The notes beneath the pieces are model-generated. The model had not been told where the DNA came from and did no database searches. It worked only from the letters and a program-made list of their open reading frames with translations. Of a DNA stretch of 64,000 nt, positions 38,220-47,373 are shown piece after piece; within the stretch, counting starts at the first letter, position 1; every line of letters begins with the position of its first letter. A program made the position numbers and the translations under genes. This DNA is from Pseudoalteromonas luteoviolacea (lineage in GTDB: Bacteria; Pseudomonadota; Gammaproteobacteria; Enterobacterales; Alteromonadaceae). The stretch lies in contig NZ_JAGJEH010000006.1 of assembly GCF_018100925.1 (NCBI RefSeq), forward strand, positions 124,001-188,000. The letters are read 5' to 3'.

Positions 38220-40073
38220 CTATAAACTCCCCCGCGCAAATTTAAATACACACGCCTGCTGAGCTTGCTTGATCAAATGAAATGCTTCTTTTAATTGATG
38301 GCGTTCAAGTGAGCTTAAGAGTTCTGGGTTAATGCAATTTGGAGGCAGCTCAGGGGCCTCTATTTGAACTTTAAAACGTAGCTGAGTGAGAAATCGCCAG
38401 CAGTCTTGTAAATTGTAGATGTCCTCTTTGCTAAGCACGCCACATTCTTTTAGGGCGGCTAAGCGCATTTGAGTATTCGCTTTGTTGATACCACACTTGA
38501 GGGCATACAGACGCACTAGATCGTTCACGATTGCTACACCCCGGATTTTTAAATCCAAATATCGGTGTTTGTGTTTATCCCGCTCCAACTTAAACTGCAT
38601 AAACAAACCGATAGGCACACTATTGGTACTGATATCCGTCGCCATGGCCGCAAAAAACAGTTCTTGCTGTCGCAGTGTACTCAGTCCCGCATTGAGGCTT
38701 TGGTACAACGCTTGATCACCATATATAAAACGTCTATCAAAAAATATTTTACTATTTAACATGGCCTGCGGAGTCGGTGTATGCACCCACTGTTCGTAGC
38801 GTAATAACCATTCGTCAACCGTTCCTCGACACTGTGCATTGCTCGCCATAATGCCACCAGGGCAGGCTTTGATACCACAGCTGATCAGGTGCCCCGATAC
38901 GTATGCACCCAAACGTGCAAAATAGTCGCGTTGATGGTCTAAAATGGCATTGGAAAAAACTAATCCATTATCCTGATCTGAATGTAATGTCTGCTCTTCT
39001 CGCGCTTGTGAACCAAAGCAAATCCAGCAAAAACTGCATGGCGGTTCACCCGCTTGTTGAATGAATAACTCAGTCAAGCGGCTCGTCAACGCATCAGTTA
39101 AACCACTGAGCAAAGTCCCAATAAAAGAAATGTCTTCAACCGTATTTGAAAAGCCGCGTAACAATGCAGGGATTTCCATCGCTAAACGGATCACTTCCTG
39201 ATGACTGTGGGCTTTGTAAATTTGCCCAATCAATTGCACGGGATCATGCTTTTGTTGTCGCAGCAGATCTGTACTGGTCACCATCCCCAACGGCACTCGT
39301 TCTTCATTGAGTACAGGGAGGTGATGAATATTATGCTTGAGCATCAAATGTAGCGCTGAGAATGCGCGATTATTCTCAAAGATAAACTTGGGGTTTGGAG
39401 TCATGATTTGCGCAACACTGGCGCTCGGAGCTAGTTCTGCTGCCAATACTCGATTGCGTAAATCGCGATCGGTTATAATCCCTGACAGCTCGCCTTTTTC
39501 AGTGACAATTACTGAGGATACACCCGCATTTTGCATTAATTTAGCAGCATCTACTATGCGCGCGCTGGGCTCAATGGTCACAGCCGATTTGCCCATCAAA
39601 GCAGATATTTTGTGCTCAGGCCAAGCGCGTCCTCGTTCTTGATAGTGGCTCGATAACAAGCGCTTTTTGTGTGCTCGAACAAAATGTTGTTCAAACTTCA
39701 GGTATTCTCTCCGCAAAAAATCAAAGTCTTGTTGTGGCAACAAAAACACCAACCCACTGGTTTGCACCTCAAGGTGGTTTTTTATCTCTTCACCTGTTAA
39801 CAGTGAGGGATAACCAAAATAATCCCCCTCCCCAAGCCGAGTTACCACCTCACCTGCGGTATTGACCAAATCAAACACACCTGAGCGAATTAGGTATAAA
39901 TATCTATCAGTGGGTACCAACAACTCTGATTGATTCAATGACGTGATATAAACCACCTTGGCGTGATTTACATAAAAATGTGCGCATGCAGGGGGCAGCT
40001 CACTGAAGGGCAATTGCTTTGTCACAAAGTCCAAAACATCTACAACAGGCGAAACACTCTGAGAATGTGTCAT
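38220..40073 (-). CDS. cNMP-binding / CBS / DUF294 putative nucleotidyltransferase
   Basis: 617 residues with four modules in order: a cyclic-nucleotide-binding-like barrel (about 20-135), a CBS pair (about 155-275, SSVIVTEKGELSGIITDRDL and HHLPVLNEERVPLGMVTSTD), the DUF294 nucleotidyltransferase-like domain (about 290-430, CFGSQAREEQTLHSDQDNGL, a GS..R.E..D.D pattern) and a C-terminal DUF294 helical domain. The pattern suggests GlnD-like signal processing, but no substrate is known. ATG at 40073 has AAGGAG six to seven bases upstream. It lies behind the SSS symporter gene after a hairpin at 40093. Confidence 0.85.
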   Translation of the reverse strand: MTHSQSVSPVVDVLDFVTKQLPFSELPPACAHFYVNHAKVVYITSLNQSELLVPTDRYLYLIRSGVFDLVNTAGEVVTRLGEGDYFGYPSLLTGEEIKNHLEVQTSGLVFLLPQQDFDFLRREYLKFEQHFVRAHKKRLLSSHYQERGRAWPEHKISALMGKSAVTIEPSARIVDAAKLMQNAGVSSVIVTEKGELSGIITDRDLRNRVLAAELAPSASVAQIMTPNPKFIFENNRAFSALHLMLKHNIHHLPVLNEERVPLGMVTSTDLLRQQKHDPVQLIGQIYKAHSHQEVIRLAMEIPALLRGFSNTVEDISFIGTLLSGLTDALTSRLTELFIQQAGEPPCSFCWICFGSQAREEQTLHSDQDNGLVFSNAILDHQRDYFARLGAYVSGHLISCGIKACPGGIMASNAQCRGTVDEWLLRYEQWVHTPTPQAMLNSKIFFDRRFIYGDQALYQSLNAGLSTLRQQELFFAAMATDISTNSVPIGLFMQFKLERDKHKHRYLDLKIRGVAIVNDLVRLYALKCGINKANTQMRLAALKECGVLSKEDIYNLQDCWRFLTQLRFKVQIEAPELPPNCINPELLSSLERHQLKEAFHLIKQAQQACVFKFARGSL

Positions 40074-40092
40074 TTTTGCTCCTTCAAAAGAC

Positions 40093-40119
40093 ACTAGCCC
40101 AGCGAAATGCTGGGCTAGT
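40093..40119 (-). terminator. Intercistronic hairpin between SSS and DUF294 genes
   Basis: ACTAGCCCAGC and GCTGGGCTAGT form an 11-bp perfect stem with a 5-base loop. On the minus strand it is followed by GTCTTTTG, a weak T-run, so partial termination or attenuation between the two genes is likely. Confidence 0.6.
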
Positions 40120-40133
40120 TTGTCCTCATTACT

Positions 40134-41858
40134 TTAGTGTGCGTGTGCCGCACTAGAACCTTTAGGGTTACGGATCCCATCGACCATACGTTTTACTTCA
40201 TCTGGTGTCTCTGCTGTAAGCTTCATAACAACAGCTGCTACACCAAAGTTAACCAGCATACCAATGATACCTATCCCCTCTGGAGAAATACCAAATAGCC
40301 AATTTGCTGGAGCGTTCAGCTCTGGACTGACAAACTTAAAGTAAATAATATACGCCGCTGTGAAGCCTATACCTGAAATCATACCAGCAATCGCACCTTC
40401 CTTATTCATGCGTTTTGAGAAGATCCCCATGATAATTGCAGGGAAGAAGCTCGCCGCAGCTAAGCCAAAGGCAAACGCGACCACCGAGGCAACAAATCCA
40501 GGTGGATTTATCCCAAAGTAAGCCGAGATCCCAATTGCCACCATCGCAGCAAGACGTGCGGCCATTAACTCTTGTTTATCGCTGATATCCGGTTTAAGTG
40601 TGCGTTTGAGTAAATCATGAGACACTGACGTCGAAATGACCAATAATAATCCCGCCGTCGTTGACAGTGCCGCAGCAATGCCACCTGCGGCAACGAGTGC
40701 AATAACCCAAGCTGGCAAATCGGCAATTTCAGGGTTGGCAAGTACCATAATATCGCGGTCAATTTTTACTTCATTGGCACTGGCTGGATCATCGATTTTA
40801 CCAGCTGAATAGAACATCTTGCCATCGCCATTTTTATCATTGAATGTGATAAGGCCTGTTCTTTCCCAATTTTTAACCCACTGCGGCGCTTCAGCGTACG
40901 CTGTACCACTGCCATCTTTACCATTGATGGTGTCGATCATGTTTACTCGAGCAAACGATGCAACCGCTGGTGCTGTGGTATAGACAATCGCTATAAACAC
41001 TAAGGTCCACGCTGCTGAAATACGTGTATCTTTTACTTTAGGTACAGTAAAAAAGCGTACGATTACGTGTGGTAAACCAGCAGTACCGACCATCAGGGCT
41101 GCAGTGATTGCAAACACATCAATCATGCTCTTCGAGCCTTCGGTATACTGCGCAAAGCCGAGTTCAGTACTGAGCCCGTCGAGTTTGTCGAGTAGGTAGG
41201 TATTTGAGCCGTCAGCTAATGTCGCACCAAACCCAGTTTGTGGTAGTAAATGCCCTGTCATCATCATAGAAATAAAAATTGCGGGCACTAGATAGGCAAA
41301 AACTAACACACAATATTGCGCAACCTGTGTATAGGTGATCCCTTTCATACCACCTAAAACGGCATAGAAGAAAACAATCACCATGCCAATATAAACGCCC
41401 GTTTCAATGTCGACTTCTAAAAAGCGCGAGAATACAACTCCAACGCCACGCATTTGCCCAGCAATGTAGGTAAAGCAGATAAAGATGGCACATAAAATAG
41501 CGACCACACGCGCGACCTGCGAATAATATCTATCGCCAATAAAGTCAGGTACCGTGAATTTGCCGAATTTGCGTAAATAAGGTGCCAGACATAATGCAAG
41601 TAGCACGTAGCCTCCAGTCCACCCCATCAGGTATACACCACCATCATACCCAGCGAAGGAAATGATACCTGCCATTGAAATGAACGATGCTGCACTCATC
41701 CAATCGGCAGCCGTCGCCATACCATTGGCTAGCGGTGGTACGCCACCGCCGGCGACGTAGAATTCATTGGTTGATCCCGCTCGAGCCCAAATAGCGATAC
41801 CGATATAGAGGGCAAAACTCAGCCCAACAATTAAAAATGTAAACGTTTGAACATCCAT
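40134..41858 (-). CDS. Sodium:solute symporter, ActP-like
   Basis: 574 residues, SSS (SLC5) family, with about 13 membrane segments. Family features include FYVAGGGVPPLANGMATAAD and MSAASFISMAGIISFAGYDG in the first helices and the ALSTTAGLLLVISTSVSHDL block later. An inserted polar region (about 310-370, FNDKNGDGKMFYS) resembles an EF-hand-like loop. Members next to acs-type genes and DUF4212 carry acetate or other short carboxylates. It follows the DUF4212 gene by 11 bases and is divergent from crbS, which fits acetate uptake under CrbSR. Confidence 0.87.
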   Translation of the reverse strand: MDVQTFTFLIVGLSFALYIGIAIWARAGSTNEFYVAGGGVPPLANGMATAADWMSAASFISMAGIISFAGYDGGVYLMGWTGGYVLLALCLAPYLRKFGKFTVPDFIGDRYYSQVARVVAILCAIFICFTYIAGQMRGVGVVFSRFLEVDIETGVYIGMVIVFFYAVLGGMKGITYTQVAQYCVLVFAYLVPAIFISMMMTGHLLPQTGFGATLADGSNTYLLDKLDGLSTELGFAQYTEGSKSMIDVFAITAALMVGTAGLPHVIVRFFTVPKVKDTRISAAWTLVFIAIVYTTAPAVASFARVNMIDTINGKDGSGTAYAEAPQWVKNWERTGLITFNDKNGDGKMFYSAGKIDDPASANEVKIDRDIMVLANPEIADLPAWVIALVAAGGIAAALSTTAGLLLVISTSVSHDLLKRTLKPDISDKQELMAARLAAMVAIGISAYFGINPPGFVASVVAFAFGLAAASFFPAIIMGIFSKRMNKEGAIAGMISGIGFTAAYIIYFKFVSPELNAPANWLFGISPEGIGIIGMLVNFGVAAVVMKLTAETPDEVKRMVDGIRNPKGSSAAHAH

Positions 41859-41869
41859 TATGCTGCTCC

Positions 41870-42133
41870 TTACTCATCTACGCCGTATTTTTTATCAAGC
41901 GCATCCATTTTCGATACGTAGACAAAAATCAAAGCAACAAATGTATAAATTGCGCCTTGTTGTGAAAACCAAAAACCCAACTTAAACCCAAAAAAACGTA
42001 CTTCATTTAATACGTCTACAAACAAGATGCCACACCCAAATGACACCACAAACCAAATTGCTAATAGCTTAAACATCAAGGCTAGATTTTCTGACCAATA
42101 TGCTTTTGCTTGTTCTTCACTTTTAAAGGCCAT
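41870..42133 (-). CDS. DUF4212 small membrane subunit
   Basis: 87 residues with two membrane segments (about 20-42 and 50-72). YWSENLALMFKLLAIWFVVS and the FWFSQQGAIYTFVALIFVY stretch match the DUF4212 family, which is almost always encoded just before an SSS symporter and is thought to be an accessory subunit. It is the first gene of the SSS/DUF294/exonuclease operon. A 15-base element shared with acs is 90 bases upstream. Confidence 0.9.
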   Translation of the reverse strand: MAFKSEEQAKAYWSENLALMFKLLAIWFVVSFGCGILFVDVLNEVRFFGFKLGFWFSQQGAIYTFVALIFVYVSKMDALDKKYGVDE

Positions 42134-42534
42134 GATTAACTCCCCGTTTAACGCATGCAGTATGAATGCGTTGGTATGAATTGACCCTTTGACTTTAGCA
42201 ACGGCTTGTCACGATTGAATTGAGACCTTAGTCGTAAACTCATTTTGACGTTTACGTAAACTGCAAATTAAAGAAACTTGAGGGAAACTAATAGTCTTTA
42301 AAATCAGCTAGTTAGATAAAGTTATATTTCTGAGCATTTAGAATAATTAACAATTCATACGGCATAAGACATTAGTCTAATTAGCACAATAAAGTATGCG
42401 CTTTAAGACCGATGCGGCGTATTATATTTCCAGCAAGGGCGCTCTGGCTTATTCCTGCTAAGCCAGATAAGATTACCCCTCAAACCGTTCATCGAATTTA
42501 ATAATATTATCAATAACATCAACTAGGACTTACG
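42134..42534. promoter_or_regulatory. Divergent control region of the SSS operon and crbS
   Basis: AGACCTTAGTCGTAA at 42223-42237 repeats the acs-upstream element with one change. AGACATTAGTCTAA at 42368-42381 is a looser copy closer to crbS. A TTTACGTAAA palindrome lies near 42253. The region has no reading frame. Confidence 0.5.
42223..42237 (-). promoter_or_regulatory. Putative CrbR-type site upstream of the SSS operon
   Basis: This 15-mer matches 12708-12722 at 14 of 15 positions, is in the same orientation relative to its gene, and lies 90 bases before the DUF4212 start. A match this long in two acetate-linked promoters is unlikely by chance. The bound regulator is inferred. Confidence 0.5.
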
Positions 42535-45500
42535 ATGACAGCTGCGCTTATTCTGGTCGCTCTAAGTTATATTGGCCTACTATTTTGGCTCGCCAATTGG
42601 GGAGATAAACATACGCCGTTGGCACAAAAGATTAGCCATCACCCCTTTGTTTATGCGCTAGCTTTAGGGATCTACTGCACCTCATGGACTTATTATGGTT
42701 CAGTTGGCACAGCCGCAGCCAGTAGTTGGCACTTCTTTCCAATTTTACTTGGACCCATGTTGCTATTTATATTCGGCCATGGCTTTTTACGTAAAATGAT
42801 ATTGGTAAGTAAAAAACAAAATATTACAACAATCTCAGACTTTATAAGCGCACGCTATGGCAAGCGGCAAATGACTGCAATTATGGTTACGCTTATCGCA
42901 CTGCTTGCGACTATTCCCTATATTGCTTTGCAGCTGAAAGCACTTGCAAATAGCTTTGAGTTACTGCGTCAAAATGACGATGTTTCTGGAGCCACTTTAG
43001 CACTCATCGGCACCTTAATGATGGCACTATTCGCCATATTTTTCGGTGCTAGAAAGGTAGATGTCACGGAATATCGCTCTGGGTTGATGTTAGCCATCGC
43101 ATTCGAATCTTTGATTAAACTCTTGGCCCTAGTTGCGGTGGCGTACATTTCATTGCAAGCATTGTTTATGCAAGCCCAGACCCAATCAATTTGGCATCAT
43201 TGGCAAGAGTTTAATTTTGCGGATTTCAATTTTATCGGTCAAACGCTCATGGCTGGCGCTGCAATTATATGCCTACCCAGACAGTTTCACGTCACTGTGG
43301 TCGACAACCAAAATAGCAACCACCTCAATACAGCTAGGTGGGCTTTCCCTCTATATTTGATGCTGATCGCCCTGATGATCATTCCCATTGCCAGTGCAGC
43401 GATCCATCCACAAATAGGCCAAAATATTGCAGCTGATAGCTTTGTCTTAGGCCTGCCACTGAGCTTTGATTATCCTGTAATGTCGACTTTTGTTTTTATC
43501 GGTGGACTCTCCGCAGCCACCGCCATGATAATTGTTGCGACTTTGACACTCAGTACCATGTTATCTAATGACATTGTCTTACCTTTACTCCTAAAAAGAC
43601 GATTTAAAAAGAGTCTATTAACCAATAACTACAAGTCCCAGATCTTATTGGTAAGACGCTTTATTATTGGCGCTATCTTATTGCTCGCTTATCTGTATCA
43701 GCAATGGATTGGCCATGGTGCAGCGCTGGCGAGTATGGGGCTGGTCGCATTCTCTCTTGTTACTCAATTACTCCCAGCCATTGTCGGCGGTTTATACTGG
43801 CGCAAGGGCCATGCTTATGGCGTCTATGCAGGCTTACTTGCCGGACTTATCTGTTGGGCGTTGTTTATGTTATTGCCCATCGTATCGTCACCCGAATTAC
43901 TCGACTATCAAACCCAACAGACTATTGTCACAAGAGGTACTTTGCTCGCTTTACTGGCAAACATCAGCTGCTACATTAGCTTTTCTTTAGGAGCCCATGA
44001 GCGACTAATTGATAAGCTCCAAGCAACCGCATTTGTCAGGCCCAAAGAGCAAGCGGCGCTAGCCAAAAAGCTAAACAAAGAAGTCAAAGCAACAGTCTAT
44101 GATTTCAAAGTGCTACTACAGACATTTTTGGGCATTCAAAGAAGTCAACAACTGCTTGGGCACTACGCGCTCAATGAGGACATAGATGAAAACAATGCCT
44201 CGCCAACCCCTGATTTTATTAATTTTTGTGAACGCGCTTTAACCGGGGTTCTCGGTGCATCCTCAGCTCAGGCACTGATCCATGCTGTTTCTTCCGGAAA
44301 ACAAATGGCATTCGAAGAAGTCGTCACCTTTTTCGACGAAACCACACAAGCTTTGCAGTTTAATCAAAATTTATTGTTTACCTCTTTGGAGAATCTCAGC
44401 CATGGTATTTCCGTTGTCGACCGGGACCTCAAATTGGTTGCATGGAACAAGCGCTACAATGAAATGTTTGAATACCCACAGGGCTACCTCCAAGTTGGTC
44501 AAGATATTGAAGAAATCATACGCTATAACGCCCAGCGAGGTGAGTGTGGCCCAGGTGCACTAGAAAAGCTGGTTGAAAAGCGCGTTCAACACTTGAGAAA
44601 TGGGACCCCTCATCATTATATTCGCCATCGGGAAAATGGGCAGGTTTTCGAAATGACAGGTAACCCCTTGCCTGGAGGTGGGTTTGTAACCAGCTTTTCA
44701 GACATTACCATGCATATGGCAACACAAAATGCGCTTGAAGAAATTAACATGGACTTGGAAAATCGCATCGAGGCTAGAATGCTGGAGATACGCGCTATCA
44801 ACCAAGACTTGAAAGCACAAATAGCCACTCGAGAAAAAATAGAACAAGACTTAGTTGCTGCCAAAAAAGAAGCGGAACGCGCTAATGATAGTAAAACGCG
44901 CTTTTTAGCCCTCGCAAGTCACGATATCTTGCAACCCCTCAATGCCGCACGACTATACCTTGGAGCCATCAACGAGCAACAACTTCCCGAAACAGAACAA
45001 AGCAATTTGAGCAAGCTTGGGGACAGCTTGGACTCGACTGTACATTTAATGTCGTCGCTCCTTGATATCGCCAAACTCGAACAAGGTGCCATGCAACCGA
45101 CACCTAAACACTTTAATTTGAGTGACATCCTTAACCCACTTGCAAACGAATATGCCCTGATCTGCCAAGATAAAGGGCTGACACTCAAAGTGCGTAATAT
45201 CAACCACGTTGTACACGGCGATATCACCTACTTGCGCCGTGTCATTCAAAACTTAGTCTCTAACGCAGTTAAATATACTGACTTAGGTGCGGTATTGATC
45301 GCTTGTAGAAAACGCGGCCATAGCTTGCGTATTGAAGTTTGGGATACCGGCCCGGGTATTTCCCCTTACGAACAAGAAAAGATCTTTAATGATTTTTACC
45401 GTATTGAGGCGGGTGACAATCGCGGTGTCGGTTTGGGTCTTGGGGTCGTAAAACGCTTATGTGATTTGATGAGTATTCCACTTACAATGCACTCTAAGCT

Positions 45501-45954
45501 TACTAAAGGCAGTCGCTTCTTCATTGAAGTGCCACTTGGTGAGCAACAACAAGTACAAACAGTTGATGCAGTTAGGCACAGTGACAATAAACGAAAGCTA
45601 ACGGTGATGGCCGTAGATGATGATCCAAATAATTTAGCAGCCATGTCCAGCTTACTGGTTAAATGGCAACTGCAACACACACTGTTTTCTCAAGTTGACG
45701 AAGCATTGAACTACGCAAAAAATAATAGAGCACCTGATATACTTTTAATCGACTACCAGCTCGGTTCGCACTGCGATGGCGTCACTTTAATCAAAACACT
45801 TAGAGAGGTCTGGCAACATGATATTCCAGCCGTGCTCATCACCGCAGTGCGAGATCAAGCACTCAAAACTCAGGTAAAAGCACAGCAGATCCATTATCTA
45901 ACAAAGCCATTGAAACCAGCAAAACTCAAGGCTCTGCTAAATCATTCCCAATGA
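42535..45954 (+). CDS. crbS: SSS-type hybrid sensor histidine kinase, probable CrbS
   Basis: 1139 residues, inner membrane. Residues about 1-500 form a sodium:solute symporter-like domain with about 13 helices. A linker (about 510-600) is followed by a PAS domain (about 618-735, HGISVVDRDLKLVAWNKRYN), a coiled coil (about 738-785), a HisKA/HATPase core (phospho-His796 in LASHDILQPLNAARL, N-box NLVSNAVKY, VGLGLGVV) and a C-terminal receiver (phosphoacceptor Asp1073 in LLIDYQLG). This architecture defines CrbS, partner of CrbR in acetate control. AGGACTTACG precedes the ATG. It is divergent from the SSS/DUF4212 operon. Confidence 0.85.
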   Translation: MTAALILVALSYIGLLFWLANWGDKHTPLAQKISHHPFVYALALGIYCTSWTYYGSVGTAAASSWHFFPILLGPMLLFIFGHGFLRKMILVSKKQNITTISDFISARYGKRQMTAIMVTLIALLATIPYIALQLKALANSFELLRQNDDVSGATLALIGTLMMALFAIFFGARKVDVTEYRSGLMLAIAFESLIKLLALVAVAYISLQALFMQAQTQSIWHHWQEFNFADFNFIGQTLMAGAAIICLPRQFHVTVVDNQNSNHLNTARWAFPLYLMLIALMIIPIASAAIHPQIGQNIAADSFVLGLPLSFDYPVMSTFVFIGGLSAATAMIIVATLTLSTMLSNDIVLPLLLKRRFKKSLLTNNYKSQILLVRRFIIGAILLLAYLYQQWIGHGAALASMGLVAFSLVTQLLPAIVGGLYWRKGHAYGVYAGLLAGLICWALFMLLPIVSSPELLDYQTQQTIVTRGTLLALLANISCYISFSLGAHERLIDKLQATAFVRPKEQAALAKKLNKEVKATVYDFKVLLQTFLGIQRSQQLLGHYALNEDIDENNASPTPDFINFCERALTGVLGASSAQALIHAVSSGKQMAFEEVVTFFDETTQALQFNQNLLFTSLENLSHGISVVDRDLKLVAWNKRYNEMFEYPQGYLQVGQDIEEIIRYNAQRGECGPGALEKLVEKRVQHLRNGTPHHYIRHRENGQVFEMTGNPLPGGGFVTSFSDITMHMATQNALEEINMDLENRIEARMLEIRAINQDLKAQIATREKIEQDLVAAKKEAERANDSKTRFLALASHDILQPLNAARLYLGAINEQQLPETEQSNLSKLGDSLDSTVHLMSSLLDIAKLEQGAMQPTPKHFNLSDILNPLANEYALICQDKGLTLKVRNINHVVHGDITYLRRVIQNLVSNAVKYTDLGAVLIACRKRGHSLRIEVWDTGPGISPYEQEKIFNDFYRIEAGDNRGVGLGLGVVKRLCDLMSIPLTMHSKLTKGSRFFIEVPLGEQQQVQTVDAVRHSDNKRKLTVMAVDDDPNNLAAMSSLLVKWQLQHTLFSQVDEALNYAKNNRAPDILLIDYQLGSHCDGVTLIKTLREVWQHDIPAVLITAVRDQALKTQVKAQQIHYLTKPLKPAKLKALLNHSQ

Positions 45955-45959
45955 TCAAG

Positions 45960-47054
45960 CTATAGCGCCAGTTTAATTTGATCCCGCCCGGCAGCTTTGG
46001 CTTGATAAACAGCTTGATCTGCCGCTTTTAATGATTGGCTAAATGGCATGTGCAAATTAACATCGGCAACGCCTATGCTCACTGTAAAGCGGATCGCCTT
46101 GCCTTCATATTGCACCGTGAGTCCCGCGGCCTCTTCTCGCAAACGTTGCGCCACATTCATAGCCTTGGCTACTTCAGTTTCGGGCAATAAAATGATGAAC
46201 TCTTCACCACCCAATCTACATACGCAATCTTCAGTGCGAACTAGTTCATTGCAACAGCGGGCGAATTGTTTGAGGACTTCATCTCCACCATCGTGACCAT
46301 ACTCATCATTAATCAATTTAAACCTGTCTAAATCAATCATCAAAAGACTTAGCGGTCTATCTGAGCGCTGATGTCGGCTCATCTCACTTCTCGCATAGTC
46401 CATTAAGTAGCGACGGTTTTTTAGACCGGTAAGAACATCCTGAAATGCCATTTCTGTTAAGCGCTGCTGCATTTGCCACAGCTCGTGAACTAAGAGTCGT
46501 CGGCTACAACAATCCGCGATCAATTCCGCAGCCACAACTTCCCATTGCAACCAGTCTCTTGGCTCAAATCGCCCTTCACAACACACCACACCAATTGCCA
46601 AGCCATTTTGAAAAATAGCTGTGTCTAGCAGTGCACAGATTTGCTGCGGAATTAAATAACCTTCCGTGAACTCTTTTGTTCTAGGATCTGTTATTGCGTC
46701 GCATGCAGAAATGGTCTCGCCATTTACAATCGCGCGAAAATAATTGGGGTAATCTAATACTGTCAGTTCAGGCAAAGGTCCCGTGATCACGCCTTCCCAA
46801 TCCGTATTGGCAAAGTTAACTAACTTCTCGGGGTTAGTCACATCATCAAATAGCCACACCGATACACGGCTAACGTTAAGCAACGCCTTTGCTTCTAAAA
46901 TAATGTCTGACAAAAATTGTTGATGGCCAACAGATACGTCAACCTCTTTTGACAAAACTCTTCTGAGTCTCTGTGTGACATGCGTTAGTTCATTGTGCCG
47001 GTTGTTGGACACATCCCCATCGTACTCTTTCACATCTACAGCCAATGCTTTCAC
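45960..47054 (-). CDS. GAF-GGDEF diguanylate cyclase
   Basis: 364 residues. An N-terminal GAF domain (about 40-185, with LNVSRVSVWLFDD) is followed by an intact GGDEF domain (about 205-363): MIDLDRFKLINDEYGHDGGD, RLGGEEFIILLPE as the active site, and RTED five residues before it, which fits the RxxD inhibitory I-site. It should make cyclic-di-GMP and be product-inhibited. No membrane helix is seen. It converges with crbS, five bases away. Confidence 0.92.
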   Translation of the reverse strand: MKALAVDVKEYDGDVSNNRHNELTHVTQRLRRVLSKEVDVSVGHQQFLSDIILEAKALLNVSRVSVWLFDDVTNPEKLVNFANTDWEGVITGPLPELTVLDYPNYFRAIVNGETISACDAITDPRTKEFTEGYLIPQQICALLDTAIFQNGLAIGVVCCEGRFEPRDWLQWEVVAAELIADCCSRRLLVHELWQMQQRLTEMAFQDVLTGLKNRRYLMDYARSEMSRHQRSDRPLSLLMIDLDRFKLINDEYGHDGGDEVLKQFARCCNELVRTEDCVCRLGGEEFIILLPETEVAKAMNVAQRLREEAAGLTVQYEGKAIRFTVSIGVADVNLHMPFSQSLKAADQAVYQAKAAGRDQIKLAL

Positions 47055-47348
47055 CCAAATACATCTAGTTAATACACAGTGTGACCTTAAGTGCTGATCA
47101 CTTGTTCTAGCTTGTAGCCTTCATTTTCTCAACTATTCTAGGTCTACAGCTCAACTAGGTATAACGCGTTAAGGCAAAACCATCGGCTACTTGTTACACT
47201 AATAATACGCCTATAAGATAAAAAAGCACTCAATTTATCCCATAAAAGGAACTTGTCGAGAGATAAATTATTTCAACTGCACCCAGTATAGGTATAAAAA
47301 CCGATAGAAGCCCAGAATAAGCGCTGCGTATCAAATTTGCGCCAAAAT
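47055..47348. other. Intergenic region between diguanylate cyclase and panP genes
   Basis: About 290 bases with no reading frame. It must contain the promoter of the diguanylate cyclase gene, but no convincing -35/-10 pair or operator was identified. Confidence 0.45.
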
Positions 47349-47372
47349 AAAAGGAGCTGGTCAGCTCCTTTT
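47349..47372 (-). terminator. Terminator after panP
   Basis: AAAAGGAGCTG-GT-CAGCTCCTTTT is an 11-bp stem. On the minus strand TTTTATTTT follows. Confidence 0.85.
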
Positions 47373-47373
47373 A

